DNA of 64,000 bases from an uncultured Ilyobacter sp. (GTDB taxonomy: Bacteria; Fusobacteriota; Fusobacteriia; Fusobacteriales; Fusobacteriaceae), in NCBI RefSeq assembly GCF_963668515.1, contig NZ_OY764866.1:248001-312000 (forward strand). The letters run 5' to 3'. The position numbers were made by a program, and so were the translations under genes. The notes under the pieces were generated by a model, which saw only the letters and a list, made by a program, of their open reading frames with translations, had not been told where the DNA came from and made no database searches. Shown piece by piece: positions 35,060-44,319 of this stretch (position 1 is its first letter; each line of letters starts with the position of its first letter).

Positions 35060-35434
35060 TTAAATTTCATTTATTAAAGCGTCAATTAATAATTCAGCTG
35101 TTCTTTTATTTGTTGCTACAGGAATCTTGTGTACATCGCATAATCTTATCAGAGCCTGAACATCAGGTTCATGAGGCTGACTTGTCAGAGGATCTCTAAA
35201 AAAGAAAACTACCTTAATTTTTTCGTTGGCAATGTCAGAACCTATCTGCTGGTCTCCTCCAAGAGGGCCGGACAGATATCGATGAACTTTTAAATCTGTA
35301 GCCTGGATTATTCTTCCTCCTGTTGTTCCTGTTGAAACCAGTTCAAATCTCTCAAAAAAATCCCTATGTTTTTTCACGAAATCTACTAAATCATCTTTTT
35401 TCTTATCATGAGCAATCAGTGCGATACGTTCCAT
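35060..35434 (-). CDS. mgsA: Methylglyoxal synthase
   Basis: 124 residues. Converts dihydroxyacetone phosphate to methylglyoxal and phosphate, a bypass that relieves phosphate limitation. Motifs: [13 protein letters not shown] (start), [10 protein letters not shown] (phosphate loop), [10 protein letters not shown] (catalytic Asp) and [18 protein letters not shown] (catalytic Asp/His). Standard length. ATG 35434 follows GGGGAGG. Confidence 0.96.
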   Translation of the reverse strand: MERIALIAHDKKKDDLVDFVKKHRDFFERFELVSTGTTGGRIIQATDLKVHRYLSGPLGGDQQIGSDIANEKIKVVFFFRDPLTSQPHEPDVQALIRLCDVHKIPVATNKRTAELLIDALINEI

Positions 35435-35553
35435 AATTTACCTCCCCATAAAATTAATATGCATCTATGTTATCATGTCTACAATAAAAATGAAACTTCA
35501 AATTTATATTTAATGTGTGGTATAATTTTATTAAAAATCTGAAAGGCTGATAA

Positions 35554-36465
35554 ATGAAATTTGAAAAAATAAAGTACAGAGATAGAAAAACAGGAGAAAT
35601 AAAGGAGGAAAAGGTTCCCGGAGAAGATTACTTGAAGTTCTTATATTACAAACCCTTTGGAAAATTAGCCCTTGAATCTCTAGTTAAGAGAAAATTTTTA
35701 TCATCCCTGTATGGTAGAATGATGAATAAAAAAAAATCATGTGAAAAGATCCCAATTTTTGTCCAAGAGAACAACATAAACATGAAAGAATCTGTTAAGA
35801 ATATAGAGGAGTTTCAATCTTTTAACGATTTTTTTATTAGAAAGTTAAGAAAAGGTGCAAGAACTATATCGGAAAACACAGAGGAACTTTCATCTCCGGC
35901 AGATGGTAAAATATTAGCCTATGAAAACATAGATAAAAAAGATCAATTTTTTCTAAAGGGATCAAAATTTTCACTGGGTGAATTTTTAAGGGATGACAAA
36001 CTAGCCCATAAATTTCAGGGAGGTACCTTTGTAATAGTTAGATTAGCTCCATCTGACTATCACAGATTTCATTTCCCTGCAAGTGGTAGTATCAGTGATA
36101 GTAAAAAGATAGAGGGCTATTATTATTCTGTTTCAACTCATGCAATAAAGAAAAATTTTATGATATTTTGTGAAAATAAAAGAGAATATTCAATTCTAGA
36201 TACTAAAGAGTTTGGCGAGATATTATTAAGTGAGATAGGTGCAACAATGGTTGGAGGGATAAGGCAGACCTATATCCCTGAAACTCATGTGCAAAAGGGA
36301 GATGAAAAGGGGTATTTTTATTTTGGTGGATCGACTTGTATTATGTTGTTTGAAAAAGGGAAAGTAAAGATAGATAAAGATATAGTTGAAAACACTTTGC
36401 AAGGAGTGGAAACCAAGGTATATATGGGAGAAAAAATCGGAAGTTCTGTAAAATTAAGCCATTAA
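35554..36465 (+). CDS. psd: Phosphatidylserine decarboxylase
   Basis: 303 residues. Makes phosphatidylethanolamine from phosphatidylserine at the inner membrane; a pyruvoyl enzyme formed by self-cleavage. Visible: SFNDFFIRKLRKGAR, LSSPADGKIL (with the Asp), LAPSDYHRFHFPASG (catalytic His), EIGATMVGGI, and the cleavage motif YFGGSTCIMLF near residue 270, where GGST stands in place of the usual LGST; cleavage before Ser is expected. ATG 35554. The NusG-II gene follows. Confidence 0.93.
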   Translation: MKFEKIKYRDRKTGEIKEEKVPGEDYLKFLYYKPFGKLALESLVKRKFLSSLYGRMMNKKKSCEKIPIFVQENNINMKESVKNIEEFQSFNDFFIRKLRKGARTISENTEELSSPADGKILAYENIDKKDQFFLKGSKFSLGEFLRDDKLAHKFQGGTFVIVRLAPSDYHRFHFPASGSISDSKKIEGYYYSVSTHAIKKNFMIFCENKREYSILDTKEFGEILLSEIGATMVGGIRQTYIPETHVQKGDEKGYFYFGGSTCIMLFEKGKVKIDKDIVENTLQGVETKVYMGEKIGSSVKLSH

Positions 36466-36550
36466 AAAATTAAAGTTTTTATTATAGATGGGTAAAACTT
36501 GCAGTAGTTTTTTAGAAAAAATAAAAGAAAACAGTTTAAAGGAAGTGGAG

Positions 36551-36955
36551 ATGAAAAGGAAAAGAAGTTATTTCAAAAAAGGTGATATTATACTATATGC
36601 TTTTATTTTTTCATTATTTACTTTTTTACTGTTTAACATAAAGGGTATGAAAACCCGAAAGGCTTCAAAAGCTGAAATATACGTCGACGGGGATCTGAAA
36701 TATATTTATAAACTGCAGGAAGATGAAAAAAATATTTTTGTGGATACCAATTTAGGAGGCATAAATGTTCAGTTTAAAGATAAGATGGTAAGGGTCACAA
36801 GCTCAAACTCACCTTTAAAATTGATAGTGAAGCAAGGATGGGCAAAGGTTCCTGGTGATACTCTGATAGGAATTCCAGATAGAGCTATCGTTAAAATTGT
36901 GGGAGAAAATAACGGCGAAGAACAGGAAGATGATATAGATTTTATAATAAAATAA
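36551..36955 (+). CDS. NusG domain II-containing membrane-anchored protein
   Basis: 134 residues from ATG 36551 (AAAGGAAGTGGAG upstream); an ATG at 36488 lacks a ribosome binding site. One N-terminal membrane helix (GDIILYAFIFSLFTFLLFNI) is followed by an exported beta domain (AEIYVDGDLKYIYKLQEDEKNI, VRVTSSNSPLKLIVKQGWAKVPGDTLIGIPDRAIVKI) of the NusG_II (PF07009) type common in anaerobes. Function unknown. Co-directional with psd, 85 bases apart. Confidence 0.8.
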   Translation: MKRKRSYFKKGDIILYAFIFSLFTFLLFNIKGMKTRKASKAEIYVDGDLKYIYKLQEDEKNIFVDTNLGGINVQFKDKMVRVTSSNSPLKLIVKQGWAKVPGDTLIGIPDRAIVKIVGENNGEEQEDDIDFIIK

Positions 36956-36978
36956 AACTCATAAATAATAAAGCCTAT

Positions 36979-37018
36979 AAAAAGTGCACCTTCAAAAATA
37001 GATGCACTTTTTATATTT
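36979..37018 (+). terminator. Terminator of the psd/NusG-II unit
   Basis: AAAAAGTGCA (36979-36988) pairs with TGCACTTTTT (37003-37012), followed by more T. Confidence 0.8.
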
Positions 37019-37030
37019 TTGCTAAAAATC

Positions 37031-37059
37031 TTGTGTTTATTTTCAACTAAAGATATAAT
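37031..37059 (+). promoter_or_regulatory. Promoter of the helicase-S24 fusion gene
   Basis: TTGTGT (37031-37036), 17-base spacer, TATAAT (37054-37059), with a 90-base leader before the ribosome binding site GGAGGAAG. I see no recognised LexA box. Confidence 0.65.
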
Positions 37060-37152
37060 TTAAGGACATTCAACGATCGAGAATTACCAAAATTAATACA
37101 CAAAAATAAGATCAGAAAGATTTTATTTGAGATAAAATATCGGAGGAAGAAG

Positions 37153-39585
37153 ATGCATCTTAATAAAGAGCAGGAAAAGATATCCTATACAAAGCCTTCA
37201 GGTCCTATGCTTGTAAAGGGCATAGCAGGGAGCGGAAAAACAACTGTAGGGGTTTACAGGATCCCATTTTTGCTCAACAATTATTGTTTCGAGCCTGATG
37301 ATATGATTCTTCTAATGACTTACAATAAAACATTAGTTAATTACATGGGTTATCTTTATGGGAAAATAGAAAAGGAATATAAAAAAAATTATCCGACACT
37401 GTTTGAACTACCTAGAGACAGAATCAAAATAACAACAATAGACGGGTTGATCTACCCATACTACCTAAAATGCTGTAAAAAAAACAATAAAAAATATTCC
37501 ACCGATATAGGTAATAGTGAAAAATTTTCAATAATAGGGGATTATTTGGAAAAAATTTCAAAAGAATATGGTGATATAAATTTATTGAATCAAAACAATC
37601 TTAAATTTCTCTATGATGAGATAGAATGGATAAAGTCCTGTAACTATAATGAGGAAGAATATCAAAATGCAGATAGACTAGGTGCAACAAAATATGATGA
37701 ACATAACCACAGACTACCTAAGAATTCTAAAATAAGGAAGTCAATTTATAATTTGATGGAGCTTTATTCTAAGGAGTTATTCGATAGAAATTATGTTGAT
37801 TTTAATGATGTGAGAAGAATAGCACTAGAAGCAATGGATGGATGCAATGTAAATAAATTTACCCATATAATAATAGATGAAAGTCAGGATCTATCTAAAC
37901 TTCAGCTAGAACTGCTAAAAAAAATATATAATGAAAAGGAATACTCTAGCATAACTTTTTTATTTGACTGTGCACAGAGTATATATTCACAATCATGGCT
38001 GGGAAATGGAAGAAATTTTACAACAATTGGGTTTAATATGGCAGGGAGAAGTAAAACATTAAGTAAAAACTTTAGAACGACCACGCAAATATCTCAGGCA
38101 GCGTACAGCCTTTTGGAAAAATCACATGATATTGTAGAGGATGAAAATTATGTAAAACCCTATTTAATAGATAGGCAGGGAGATTATCCGGTTTACAGAC
38201 ATTTTTCAACAGAATCACAAGAGATGGACTATCTGGTGAAGCTTATAAAAAATGAGTTGTCAGACTATAAGATGAATGAAATTGTGGTGGTAGGAAGGTC
38301 AAGAATACAACTAGAAAATACAAGACAAATTATGAAAAATAAGAATATTTCTTGTGAAATAATAGATAGGGATAACAGTGACTTTGAAAAAGATGCTGTG
38401 AGGCTTATGACGATGCATTCAGTAAAAGGAATAGAAAGTAAAGTAGTTATTCTGATAAATGTAAATGAGGGAGTAGTGCCTTTTTATTCCTCAAAAGATG
38501 AAAAAATAAGAGAATTTGAGGAAGTTACAGAAAAGAAACTTTTTTATGTTGGAATGACTAGGGCGACGGAAATACTTTATATCACATCTAGTGTAAAGCC
38601 ATCAAAATTTATCAAGGAGATAAAGTCAAAATATTTGAGATTTGATAAAAAAAGTCAAATTAGAGGAATGTACAATCTTTCATTGGAAGATTACAGATTT
38701 AAAGAAAATTTGATTAATCTATACTCACCAGAGGAAAAGGTAAGACAGTGGGTGATAAATGAACTTATAAACAACTATAAATATCCCCTGGAATTGATAG
38801 AGATAGAGTATCCTGTAATAATGGGTTCTAAAAAGGGCTTTGTGGATATAGCAGTGAGTAGATATGAAAATGGGAAAAAGAAAACCTTTATATACATAGA
38901 GGTGAAGTCCATGCAAAATGGGATAAAAGAAGCTAGAAGCCAGATATTGAGTTATGCATCTGTATCTAAAGATATAGAATATTGTATGGTTACCGACGGT
39001 ACTGCTCTTGAAGTTTTTGATAACTCTGGAGATAAAAAAGATGATATCCCAATCTTTAATATGGAGATGATGCCGTCAAAGGCGGACATGAATACAGCAT
39101 TGGATCTAGAAAAAAACAGAGAACTTATTCTTTTCAGGGATGAAGACGGAAGTATGGAAGTTGATTTTGGGGGAATAAGTGAAAGGTATCCTAATGAGGA
39201 AGTCCTTTCTATACCAATATATGGGAAAATATCGGGAGATCTTCCTGTATTTATGAATTCTGAAGAAAATGAAAGTTTTTACCTGCCAAGAGAACTTGTG
39301 AAGGATGAAAGCGGATTTTTTTTGAGGGTGAGAGGGGACAGTATGAAGAATGTCGATATAGAGGACGGAGACCTCGTTTTTCTTCGTCAGGATATAGACC
39401 CTAAAAGCGGTGATATAATAGCAGTTGCAATAGATGGGGAAGCTACTCTGAAACGTCTTATGAAAATGAGAAATGCCATAATACTTCTTCCTGAAAATTC
39501 AGAATATGAAGAAATATATATAAATGAACAGGATGTGAATCTTTTGGGGATTGCATCCATTACAGTGAAGAAGAATAGAGGTTAA
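37153..39585 (+). CDS. SF1 UvrD-like helicase fused to HSDR_N-type nuclease domain and LexA/UmuD-like S24 peptidase
   Basis: 810 residues, three modules. (1) 1-500: UvrD/Rep-type helicase, Walker A GIAGSGKTT (23-31), Walker B IIIDESQD (about 240), LSKNFRTTTQIS, motif V MTMHSVKGIESKVVILINVNEG, motif VI LFYVGMTRA. (2) About 525-650: HSDR_N_2-like segment EEKVRQWVINELI, GFVDIAVSRYENG, TFIYIEVKSMQNGIKEARSQILSYA (D...ExK nuclease pattern). (3) About 680-810: S24 domain, RGDSMKNVDIEDGD with Ser730 and ATLKRL with Lys767, exactly 37 apart as in LexA (119/156) and UmuD (60/97); candidate self-cleavage site Ser694-Gly695 in PIYGKISGDLP. No DNA-binding HTH. The fusion suggests release or activation by damage-induced self-cleavage. 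Domains are seen; the role is inferred. Confidence 0.85.
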   Translation: MHLNKEQEKISYTKPSGPMLVKGIAGSGKTTVGVYRIPFLLNNYCFEPDDMILLMTYNKTLVNYMGYLYGKIEKEYKKNYPTLFELPRDRIKITTIDGLIYPYYLKCCKKNNKKYSTDIGNSEKFSIIGDYLEKISKEYGDINLLNQNNLKFLYDEIEWIKSCNYNEEEYQNADRLGATKYDEHNHRLPKNSKIRKSIYNLMELYSKELFDRNYVDFNDVRRIALEAMDGCNVNKFTHIIIDESQDLSKLQLELLKKIYNEKEYSSITFLFDCAQSIYSQSWLGNGRNFTTIGFNMAGRSKTLSKNFRTTTQISQAAYSLLEKSHDIVEDENYVKPYLIDRQGDYPVYRHFSTESQEMDYLVKLIKNELSDYKMNEIVVVGRSRIQLENTRQIMKNKNISCEIIDRDNSDFEKDAVRLMTMHSVKGIESKVVILINVNEGVVPFYSSKDEKIREFEEVTEKKLFYVGMTRATEILYITSSVKPSKFIKEIKSKYLRFDKKSQIRGMYNLSLEDYRFKENLINLYSPEEKVRQWVINELINNYKYPLELIEIEYPVIMGSKKGFVDIAVSRYENGKKKTFIYIEVKSMQNGIKEARSQILSYASVSKDIEYCMVTDGTALEVFDNSGDKKDDIPIFNMEMMPSKADMNTALDLEKNRELILFRDEDGSMEVDFGGISERYPNEEVLSIPIYGKISGDLPVFMNSEENESFYLPRELVKDESGFFLRVRGDSMKNVDIEDGDLVFLRQDIDPKSGDIIAVAIDGEATLKRLMKMRNAIILLPENSEYEEIYINEQDVNLLGIASITVKKNRG

Positions 39586-39591
39586 AACTTA

Positions 39592-39662
39592 TCATCCTTT
39601 TTAAATTATAATTTAATTTCACGGAGAATGTTTATAAAAAAATTATTATAATACAGGGATGA
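39592..39662. repeat. Inverted pair of distal iterons after the helicase fusion
   Basis: 39592-39612 (plus): TCATCC-TTTTTAAA-TTATAAT. 39642-39662 (minus): TCATCC-CTGTATTA-TAATAAT. Both keep the 8-base gap; the second copies the variant half seen at 25920. The first begins six bases past the helicase stop codon. Possible initiator titration or pairing (handcuffing) site 12 kb from the origin. Confidence 0.7.
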
Positions 39663-39751
39663 TAAGATACAAAAGTTTTTAATACGTAAAATCTTTTTAT
39701 TTATCGCGGAAGTGTGATAAAATCAAATAAAGAAGTTGAAAGGATAAAAAG

Positions 39752-40102
39752 GTGTTTTTTATAGGAATTTTTGGTATAAATAACAGAAGTAAAAAAGTTA
39801 AAGAGGTTTCATTTAAGTGTACAGGCTGCTTGAATAAAAGAGGAGAATTGATAGAAAATTCAAATGTATTTGAATTTTTCTTTATTCCTGTATTTAAATT
39901 TAGTAAAAAATATATTTTAAAATGTACAAAATGTGGAAGTATTTACAGGCTAAATGACAGCTCCATAAAAAAAATAATAGAAACTGAAAAAGTCGCATAT
40001 GAGGATATAGAAGAGGTTATCTATGAGAATCGAATATGTGAATGTGGAGAAAAAATAGTAGATGGCTATGAGTATTGTCCTAAGTGTGGAAAAAAACTTT
40101 GA
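39752..40102 (+). CDS. Zinc-ribbon protein
   Basis: 116 residues, GTG start at 39752 with AAAGGA upstream. Three zinc-binding CxxC pairs: CTGC (about 26), CTKC in ILKCTKCGSIYRL (about 65) and CECGEK...YCPKCGKKL at the C-terminus. The N-terminal FFIGIFGINNRSKKVKEV and FEFFFIPVFKFSKKY match the zinc-ribbon-15-like family of small proteins of unknown function. Between the helicase fusion and iscS. Confidence 0.7.
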   Translation: MFFIGIFGINNRSKKVKEVSFKCTGCLNKRGELIENSNVFEFFFIPVFKFSKKYILKCTKCGSIYRLNDSSIKKIIETEKVAYEDIEEVIYENRICECGEKIVDGYEYCPKCGKKL

Positions 40103-40186
40103 AATTACTGGCCTAGCTGGTGAAATCAGAGACGGTGTGATATAATAAAATTTAGTTTTAATTTAAATAGTAGATGGCGGTATTAG

Positions 40187-41338
40187 ATGAATAAAAAGAA
40201 TGTTTACTTGGACAATAATGCTACAACTCAGATGGATGAAAGAGTTATAGAGGCTATGACTAAGGTCATGAGAGAAAGCTATGGAAATCCGTCTAGTGTA
40301 TATCAGATAGGACAAAAAGGGAAGAAAATTTTGGAAGAGTCTAGGGAGATGATTAGTGGACTCTTGGGACTAAAATCTAGAGAAATTGTTTTTACTTCTG
40401 GAGGAACAGAATCTAACAATATGGCTATAAGGGGAGTTGCCAGGGCCTTTAAAAATAAGGGCAGGCATTTGATAACTTCGGTGATTGAACACTCTTCTGT
40501 ACTAAATACCTTTAAGGATATGGAGAGCTTGGGATGGGAAGTGACTTATCTCGGTGTAGATGAAAAAGGAAGAGTTAGTATAGAGGAGCTTCAAAATAGT
40601 ATAAAAAATGAGACCGTATTGATATCAATTATGCACTCTAACAATGAAATTGGTACCTTACAGCCTATTGGGGAGATTGGCGAGATAGCTAAAGAGAAAA
40701 ATATTATATTCCATGTAGATGGGGTACAAAGTTTGGGAAAGGTGAAAATTGACTTTGAAAATATAGATATTTTTTCTTTTGCTGCTCACAAATTTTACGG
40801 GCCAAAAGGTATAGGGGCACTATATGTAAAAAGTGGTGTAAAAATAGAAAAACTGTTGACAGGTGGCTACCAGGAGAGAAATAGAAGAGCTGGAACAGAA
40901 AATGTGGCTGGTGTATGCGGGATGGCAAGGGCTCTGGAAATATCCCTTGAAAATTTATATATAGAAATGAAAAAAGAAAAAAAACTTCGTGATTATATGG
41001 AGAAAAAAATACTAGAGAAGATAGATAGAGTAACTATAAACGGAGATTTAAACAACAGACTTTTTAATACTTCTAGTCTTACTTTTGAAAAAGTGGAAGC
41101 GGAATTACTATTATTTGCTTTAGATATGAAGGGAGTAGCCGTAAGTGCCGGGTCAGCCTGTGCTTCTAGTACCCTTAGTCCATCCCATGTTTTAGAAGCG
41201 ATAGGTCTTAGCAGCAACACGGCTAAGAGCACATTGAGGATAAGTCTAGGAAGATTTACAACAAAAGAAGATATAAATTATTTTGTAGAAGCGTTGGAAC
41301 TGGCGGTAGCAAATGAGCGAAACCTGAATATAATCTAA
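40187..41338 (+). CDS. Cysteine desulfurase (NifS/IscS type)
   Basis: 383 residues. PLP enzyme that takes sulfur from cysteine as enzyme persulfide. YLDNNATTQMD at the start, FTSGGTESNNMAI, HSNNEIGTLQPI, FAAHKFYGPKGIGAL (PLP Lys) and GVAVSAGSACASSTLSPSHVL (catalytic Cys loop) define the class I NifS/IscS family. With mnmA two genes downstream, it most likely supplies sulfur for tRNA 2-thiouridine as well as Fe-S clusters. No iscU follows. ATG 40187. Confidence 0.94.
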   Translation: MNKKNVYLDNNATTQMDERVIEAMTKVMRESYGNPSSVYQIGQKGKKILEESREMISGLLGLKSREIVFTSGGTESNNMAIRGVARAFKNKGRHLITSVIEHSSVLNTFKDMESLGWEVTYLGVDEKGRVSIEELQNSIKNETVLISIMHSNNEIGTLQPIGEIGEIAKEKNIIFHVDGVQSLGKVKIDFENIDIFSFAAHKFYGPKGIGALYVKSGVKIEKLLTGGYQERNRRAGTENVAGVCGMARALEISLENLYIEMKKEKKLRDYMEKKILEKIDRVTINGDLNNRLFNTSSLTFEKVEAELLLFALDMKGVAVSAGSACASSTLSPSHVLEAIGLSSNTAKSTLRISLGRFTTKEDINYFVEALELAVANERNLNII

Positions 41339-41348
41339 AGAAAAAAGG

Positions 41349-41972
41349 GTGAGTAAGTTGGGGATAGTTTTATTGAAGGGAATTTTAACTGGATTTATCC
41401 TTTCGCTACCTCTGGGTCCAATAGGAATATACTGTATGGAGAAAACCCTTGTAGAAGGCGAGAAAGAAGGGTTTTTTTCTGCTTTGGGGATGGTTTCAGT
41501 AGATGTGGTATATGGTATTCTGGCCTATTTATTTTTGAATCAGGTAGAGGTCCTGATACTGACATATGAGACCTATTTGAAGTTTATATTGGGAATATGC
41601 CTTATAGTTATGGGGTATAAAAAGTTCAAATCTAATTTTGAAGTGAAACAGCTTGAAAATGAAGGGGAGGGCATAATAAAAAATTTTTTCACATGTTTTT
41701 TGGTTACTTTAGCAAATCCCACGACGGTATTTATATTTGTAGCCATTTTTACAACATTGGGAATAGTAGAGGATAATTCTAAATTTCTTCCCTTGGAATT
41801 AGGCGGTGGAATATTTATGGGGGGAGCCTTCATGTGGTTTATCATCACCTATATATTATATCACTGGAGAAAGAAAATAGAATTATCAACATTGGAGAAA
41901 ATAACAAAGAGTTGCGGTCTTGTTTTGCTTTTTTTTGGGGCTTTGACCTTATTTACACTTTATTATCACTGA
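41349..41972 (+). CDS. LysE-family amino acid exporter-like membrane protein
   Basis: 207 residues, about six membrane helices. ILTGFILSLPLGPIGIYCMEKTL near the N-terminus and FLVTLANPTTVFIFVAIFTTLG in the middle are LysE-family marks. Two starts are possible: GTG 41349 or TTG 41358; the latter is better placed behind AAGGGTGAG. Substrate unknown. It starts 10-19 bases after iscS and sits in the iscS-lysE-mnmA series. Confidence 0.8.
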   Translation: MSKLGIVLLKGILTGFILSLPLGPIGIYCMEKTLVEGEKEGFFSALGMVSVDVVYGILAYLFLNQVEVLILTYETYLKFILGICLIVMGYKKFKSNFEVKQLENEGEGIIKNFFTCFLVTLANPTTVFIFVAIFTTLGIVEDNSKFLPLELGGGIFMGGAFMWFIITYILYHWRKKIELSTLEKITKSCGLVLLFFGALTLFTLYYH

Positions 41973-42057
41973 TTAATCATAAAATAATGAAGGAATAGCT
42001 TTTTCCTATTTTTTTCAAAAATTTATGAATTTATATTTTAAGAAAAGAGGTAGTGGA

Positions 42058-43188
42058 ATGGTTTTAGATTTAAATAATTTTAGCAAGTATGTTGAATACA
42101 ATCCCGAAAACAATAAGTACACAGTGGCGGTAGGGATGAGCGGAGGAGTAGACAGCTCAACAGTTGCTTATATGCTAAAAAAACAAGGTTATAATGTAAT
42201 AGGGATTACAATGAAACACTGGAGCGGGATGGATGAACTGAGTGAAGACTCCAATTCAAAAACATGCTGCAGTCTTGATGATATATATGATGCCAAGAGG
42301 GTATGTGATGACCTTGGTGTACCTCACTATGTTATAAATTTAAAAGAACCCTTCAAAGAAAAAGTTGTGGATTACTTTGTAGAGGAATATGAAAATGGCA
42401 GAACTCCTAACCCTTGTATGGTCTGTAATAGGTATATAAAGCTTGGTAAACTTTTGGAATATGGGATAAAAATGGGAGCAGACTTTGTGGCTACAGGGCA
42501 TTATGCTAAAATAAAAAACGGTAATCTTTATATGGGAGATGACCCTAAAAAGGATCAGGTTTATTTTTTATCTCAGGTAAAGAGAGAAAATTTAAAATAT
42601 TTGATGTTTCCTATAGGGGACTTGGAAAAACCTCAGGTAAGGAAAATAGCCGAATATCTAGGGGTTAGAGTTTATGCAAAAAGAGATTCTCAAGAAGTAT
42701 GTTTTATAGAGGATGGTAAGCTCAAAGAGTTTTTGGTAGAGATGACAGATGGAAGAGTTGAAAAAGAAGGGAATATAGTAACCAAAGATGGGGAGATACT
42801 AGGAAAGCATAAAGGTTTTGCATTTTATACAATTGGTCAGAGAAAAGGTCTCGGAATACAGCATGAAACTCCTTTATATGTTTTAAAATTGGATTCTAAA
42901 AAAAATAGAGTTATAGTTGGCGATAATGAGGAGCTTTTTAAAAGTGAACTTTTTGCTGAGAATATAAATGTACTATCTTTTGATAAAATTGAGGATATAG
43001 ATGGAATAGAGTGCCAGGCAAAAACAAGATCTAGAGATATTCTTCATTTTTGTAAAGTAGAATTTGTAAAAGATAATTTAATTAGGGTGAAGTTTTTAGA
43101 TAATAAGGTACGGGCAGTTACACCGGGTCAAGGCCTTGTGCTTTATGATTTTGATGGGAAAGTAATAGCAAGTGCATTTATAAAATAA
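42058..43188 (+). CDS. mnmA: tRNA-specific 2-thiouridylase MnmA
   Basis: 376 residues from ATG 42058 (AGAGG upstream). Thiolates U34 of tRNA-Lys, Glu and Gln, all encoded in this window. PP-loop VGMSGGVDSSTVAYM, the pair of catalytic cysteines in NPCMVCNRYIK and QEVCFIEDG, ATGHYAKI, and the C-terminal beta domain (AKTRSRD, VTPGQGLVLYD). Full length. Placed with the sulfur donor gene, which supports the pathway link. Confidence 0.94.
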   Translation: MVLDLNNFSKYVEYNPENNKYTVAVGMSGGVDSSTVAYMLKKQGYNVIGITMKHWSGMDELSEDSNSKTCCSLDDIYDAKRVCDDLGVPHYVINLKEPFKEKVVDYFVEEYENGRTPNPCMVCNRYIKLGKLLEYGIKMGADFVATGHYAKIKNGNLYMGDDPKKDQVYFLSQVKRENLKYLMFPIGDLEKPQVRKIAEYLGVRVYAKRDSQEVCFIEDGKLKEFLVEMTDGRVEKEGNIVTKDGEILGKHKGFAFYTIGQRKGLGIQHETPLYVLKLDSKKNRVIVGDNEELFKSELFAENINVLSFDKIEDIDGIECQAKTRSRDILHFCKVEFVKDNLIRVKFLDNKVRAVTPGQGLVLYDFDGKVIASAFIK

Positions 43189-43214
43189 GCGACCAAATGG
43201 ACGCTTATTTTATT
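43182..43214. terminator. Bidirectional terminator mnmA/HAD
   Basis: AAAATAAGCG (43182-43191) pairs with CGCTTATTTT (43202-43211), overlapping the mnmA stop and ahead of the convergent HAD gene end. Confidence 0.88.
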
Positions 43215-43221
43215 GGTTTAA

Positions 43222-44022
43222 TCATAAAAATATTTTTTCTAAATATTTAGCAACACCATCGTTATTGTTTGTATCTATAATCTCATGGTTAGGGAGACTT
43301 TGTATTAATTTTTTGTGGGAATTCCCCATCAAAAATCCTTTTCCAACTGTTTGAAGCATATCAAGGTCGTTCAGACCGTCACCAAAAGCCAAGGTATCTA
43401 CAGGTGAAATATTTTCTTTTTTTAATATTTCTTCTATAGCAAAGCCTTTAGAAACTCTCTTTTGGACTATTTCAAGGCAGTTTTCAAAAGAGAGAGTTAT
43501 ATTAAATGAATCTTTAAATTTCAGGTCGAGTGTTTTTTCCAACTGGTTTATTTTGCTAGAATTTGTACTTATAAAAATAAATTTTGTAACATCCTCATCC
43601 TTTAATTCTTCAAAGGGTTTTATGATGGAAGAAAATCCAGACTCCTTATGAAAAACATCTAGTCCCTCTATATGTTTTTCGAGAAACCAAAATTCATCTT
43701 TATAAATTCCCCTATGTATTTCTTCATCAATAGGAAGCTCAATGATTTTTCTTACCATTTCCTTAGGGATGTTACTTGAAAAAATCTCTCTGTCATTTTC
43801 GTCATGTATTTTTGCCCCATTTGAAGTTATAAGAAAAGAATCTAAGCCTAAAATATTTTTAAATGCCAAAGCGTCTTTATGGTGACGGTCAGTAGCAATG
43901 AAAAATTTAATACCTAGACTTTTAATTTTTTCTATTACTTTTTTGGTGTAGGCTGAGATTGTATGTTCTGAGTTTAAGAGAGTCCCGTCGAGGTCACATA
44001 TAACTGCTTTATATTTATTCAT
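43222..44022 (-). CDS. Cof-type HAD-superfamily phosphatase
   Basis: 266 residues from ATG 44022 with GGAGGAG upstream. HAD motif I ICDLDGTLLNSEHTIS, motif II FIATDRH, motif III Lys region and motif IV LAFGDGLNDLDMLQTVGKGFLMGNS define a Cof/YidA-like sugar phosphatase with a C2-type cap. The substrate cannot be predicted. Monocistronic and convergent with mnmA. Confidence 0.88.
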   Translation of the reverse strand: MNKYKAVICDLDGTLLNSEHTISAYTKKVIEKIKSLGIKFFIATDRHHKDALAFKNILGLDSFLITSNGAKIHDENDREIFSSNIPKEMVRKIIELPIDEEIHRGIYKDEFWFLEKHIEGLDVFHKESGFSSIIKPFEELKDEDVTKFIFISTNSSKINQLEKTLDLKFKDSFNITLSFENCLEIVQKRVSKGFAIEEILKKENISPVDTLAFGDGLNDLDMLQTVGKGFLMGNSHKKLIQSLPNHEIIDTNNNDGVAKYLEKIFL

Positions 44023-44188
44023 AAAAAACTCCTCCAGACTAAATTTCACTATTTTTAAAGCTTAATTTTAAAGTTGAAAAATATCATTTATTTAAATAAT
44101 TATACCAGGATTGAAGGTATGAGACTATGATTTTTTTTGATTATACATTTTAGATTGAATTAAAGAATAATGATGTTTATAAAAATTA

Positions 44189-44217
44189 TTGACAGGAATA
44201 TTTATCTGTGATAAAAT
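44189..44217 (+). promoter_or_regulatory. Promoter of the plus-strand tRNA operon
   Basis: TTGACA (44189-44194), 17-base spacer, TAAAAT (44212-44217), 22 bases upstream of tRNA-Pro. Confidence 0.88.
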
Positions 44218-44239
44218 CAATCCTGTTCGTAAAAAAAAT

Positions 44240-44316
44240 CGGAGCATAGCGCAGCCCGGTAGCGCACCTGCCTTGGGAGCAGGGGGTCGCAAGTTCAAAT
44301 CTTGCTGTTCCGACCA
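44240..44316 (+). tRNA. tRNA-Pro (TGG)
   Basis: Acceptor CGGAGCA/TGTTCCG, T-loop AGTTCAAATCT, encoded CCA. The anticodon TGG is at 44274-44276. Confidence 0.95.
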
Positions 44317-44319
44317 TTT

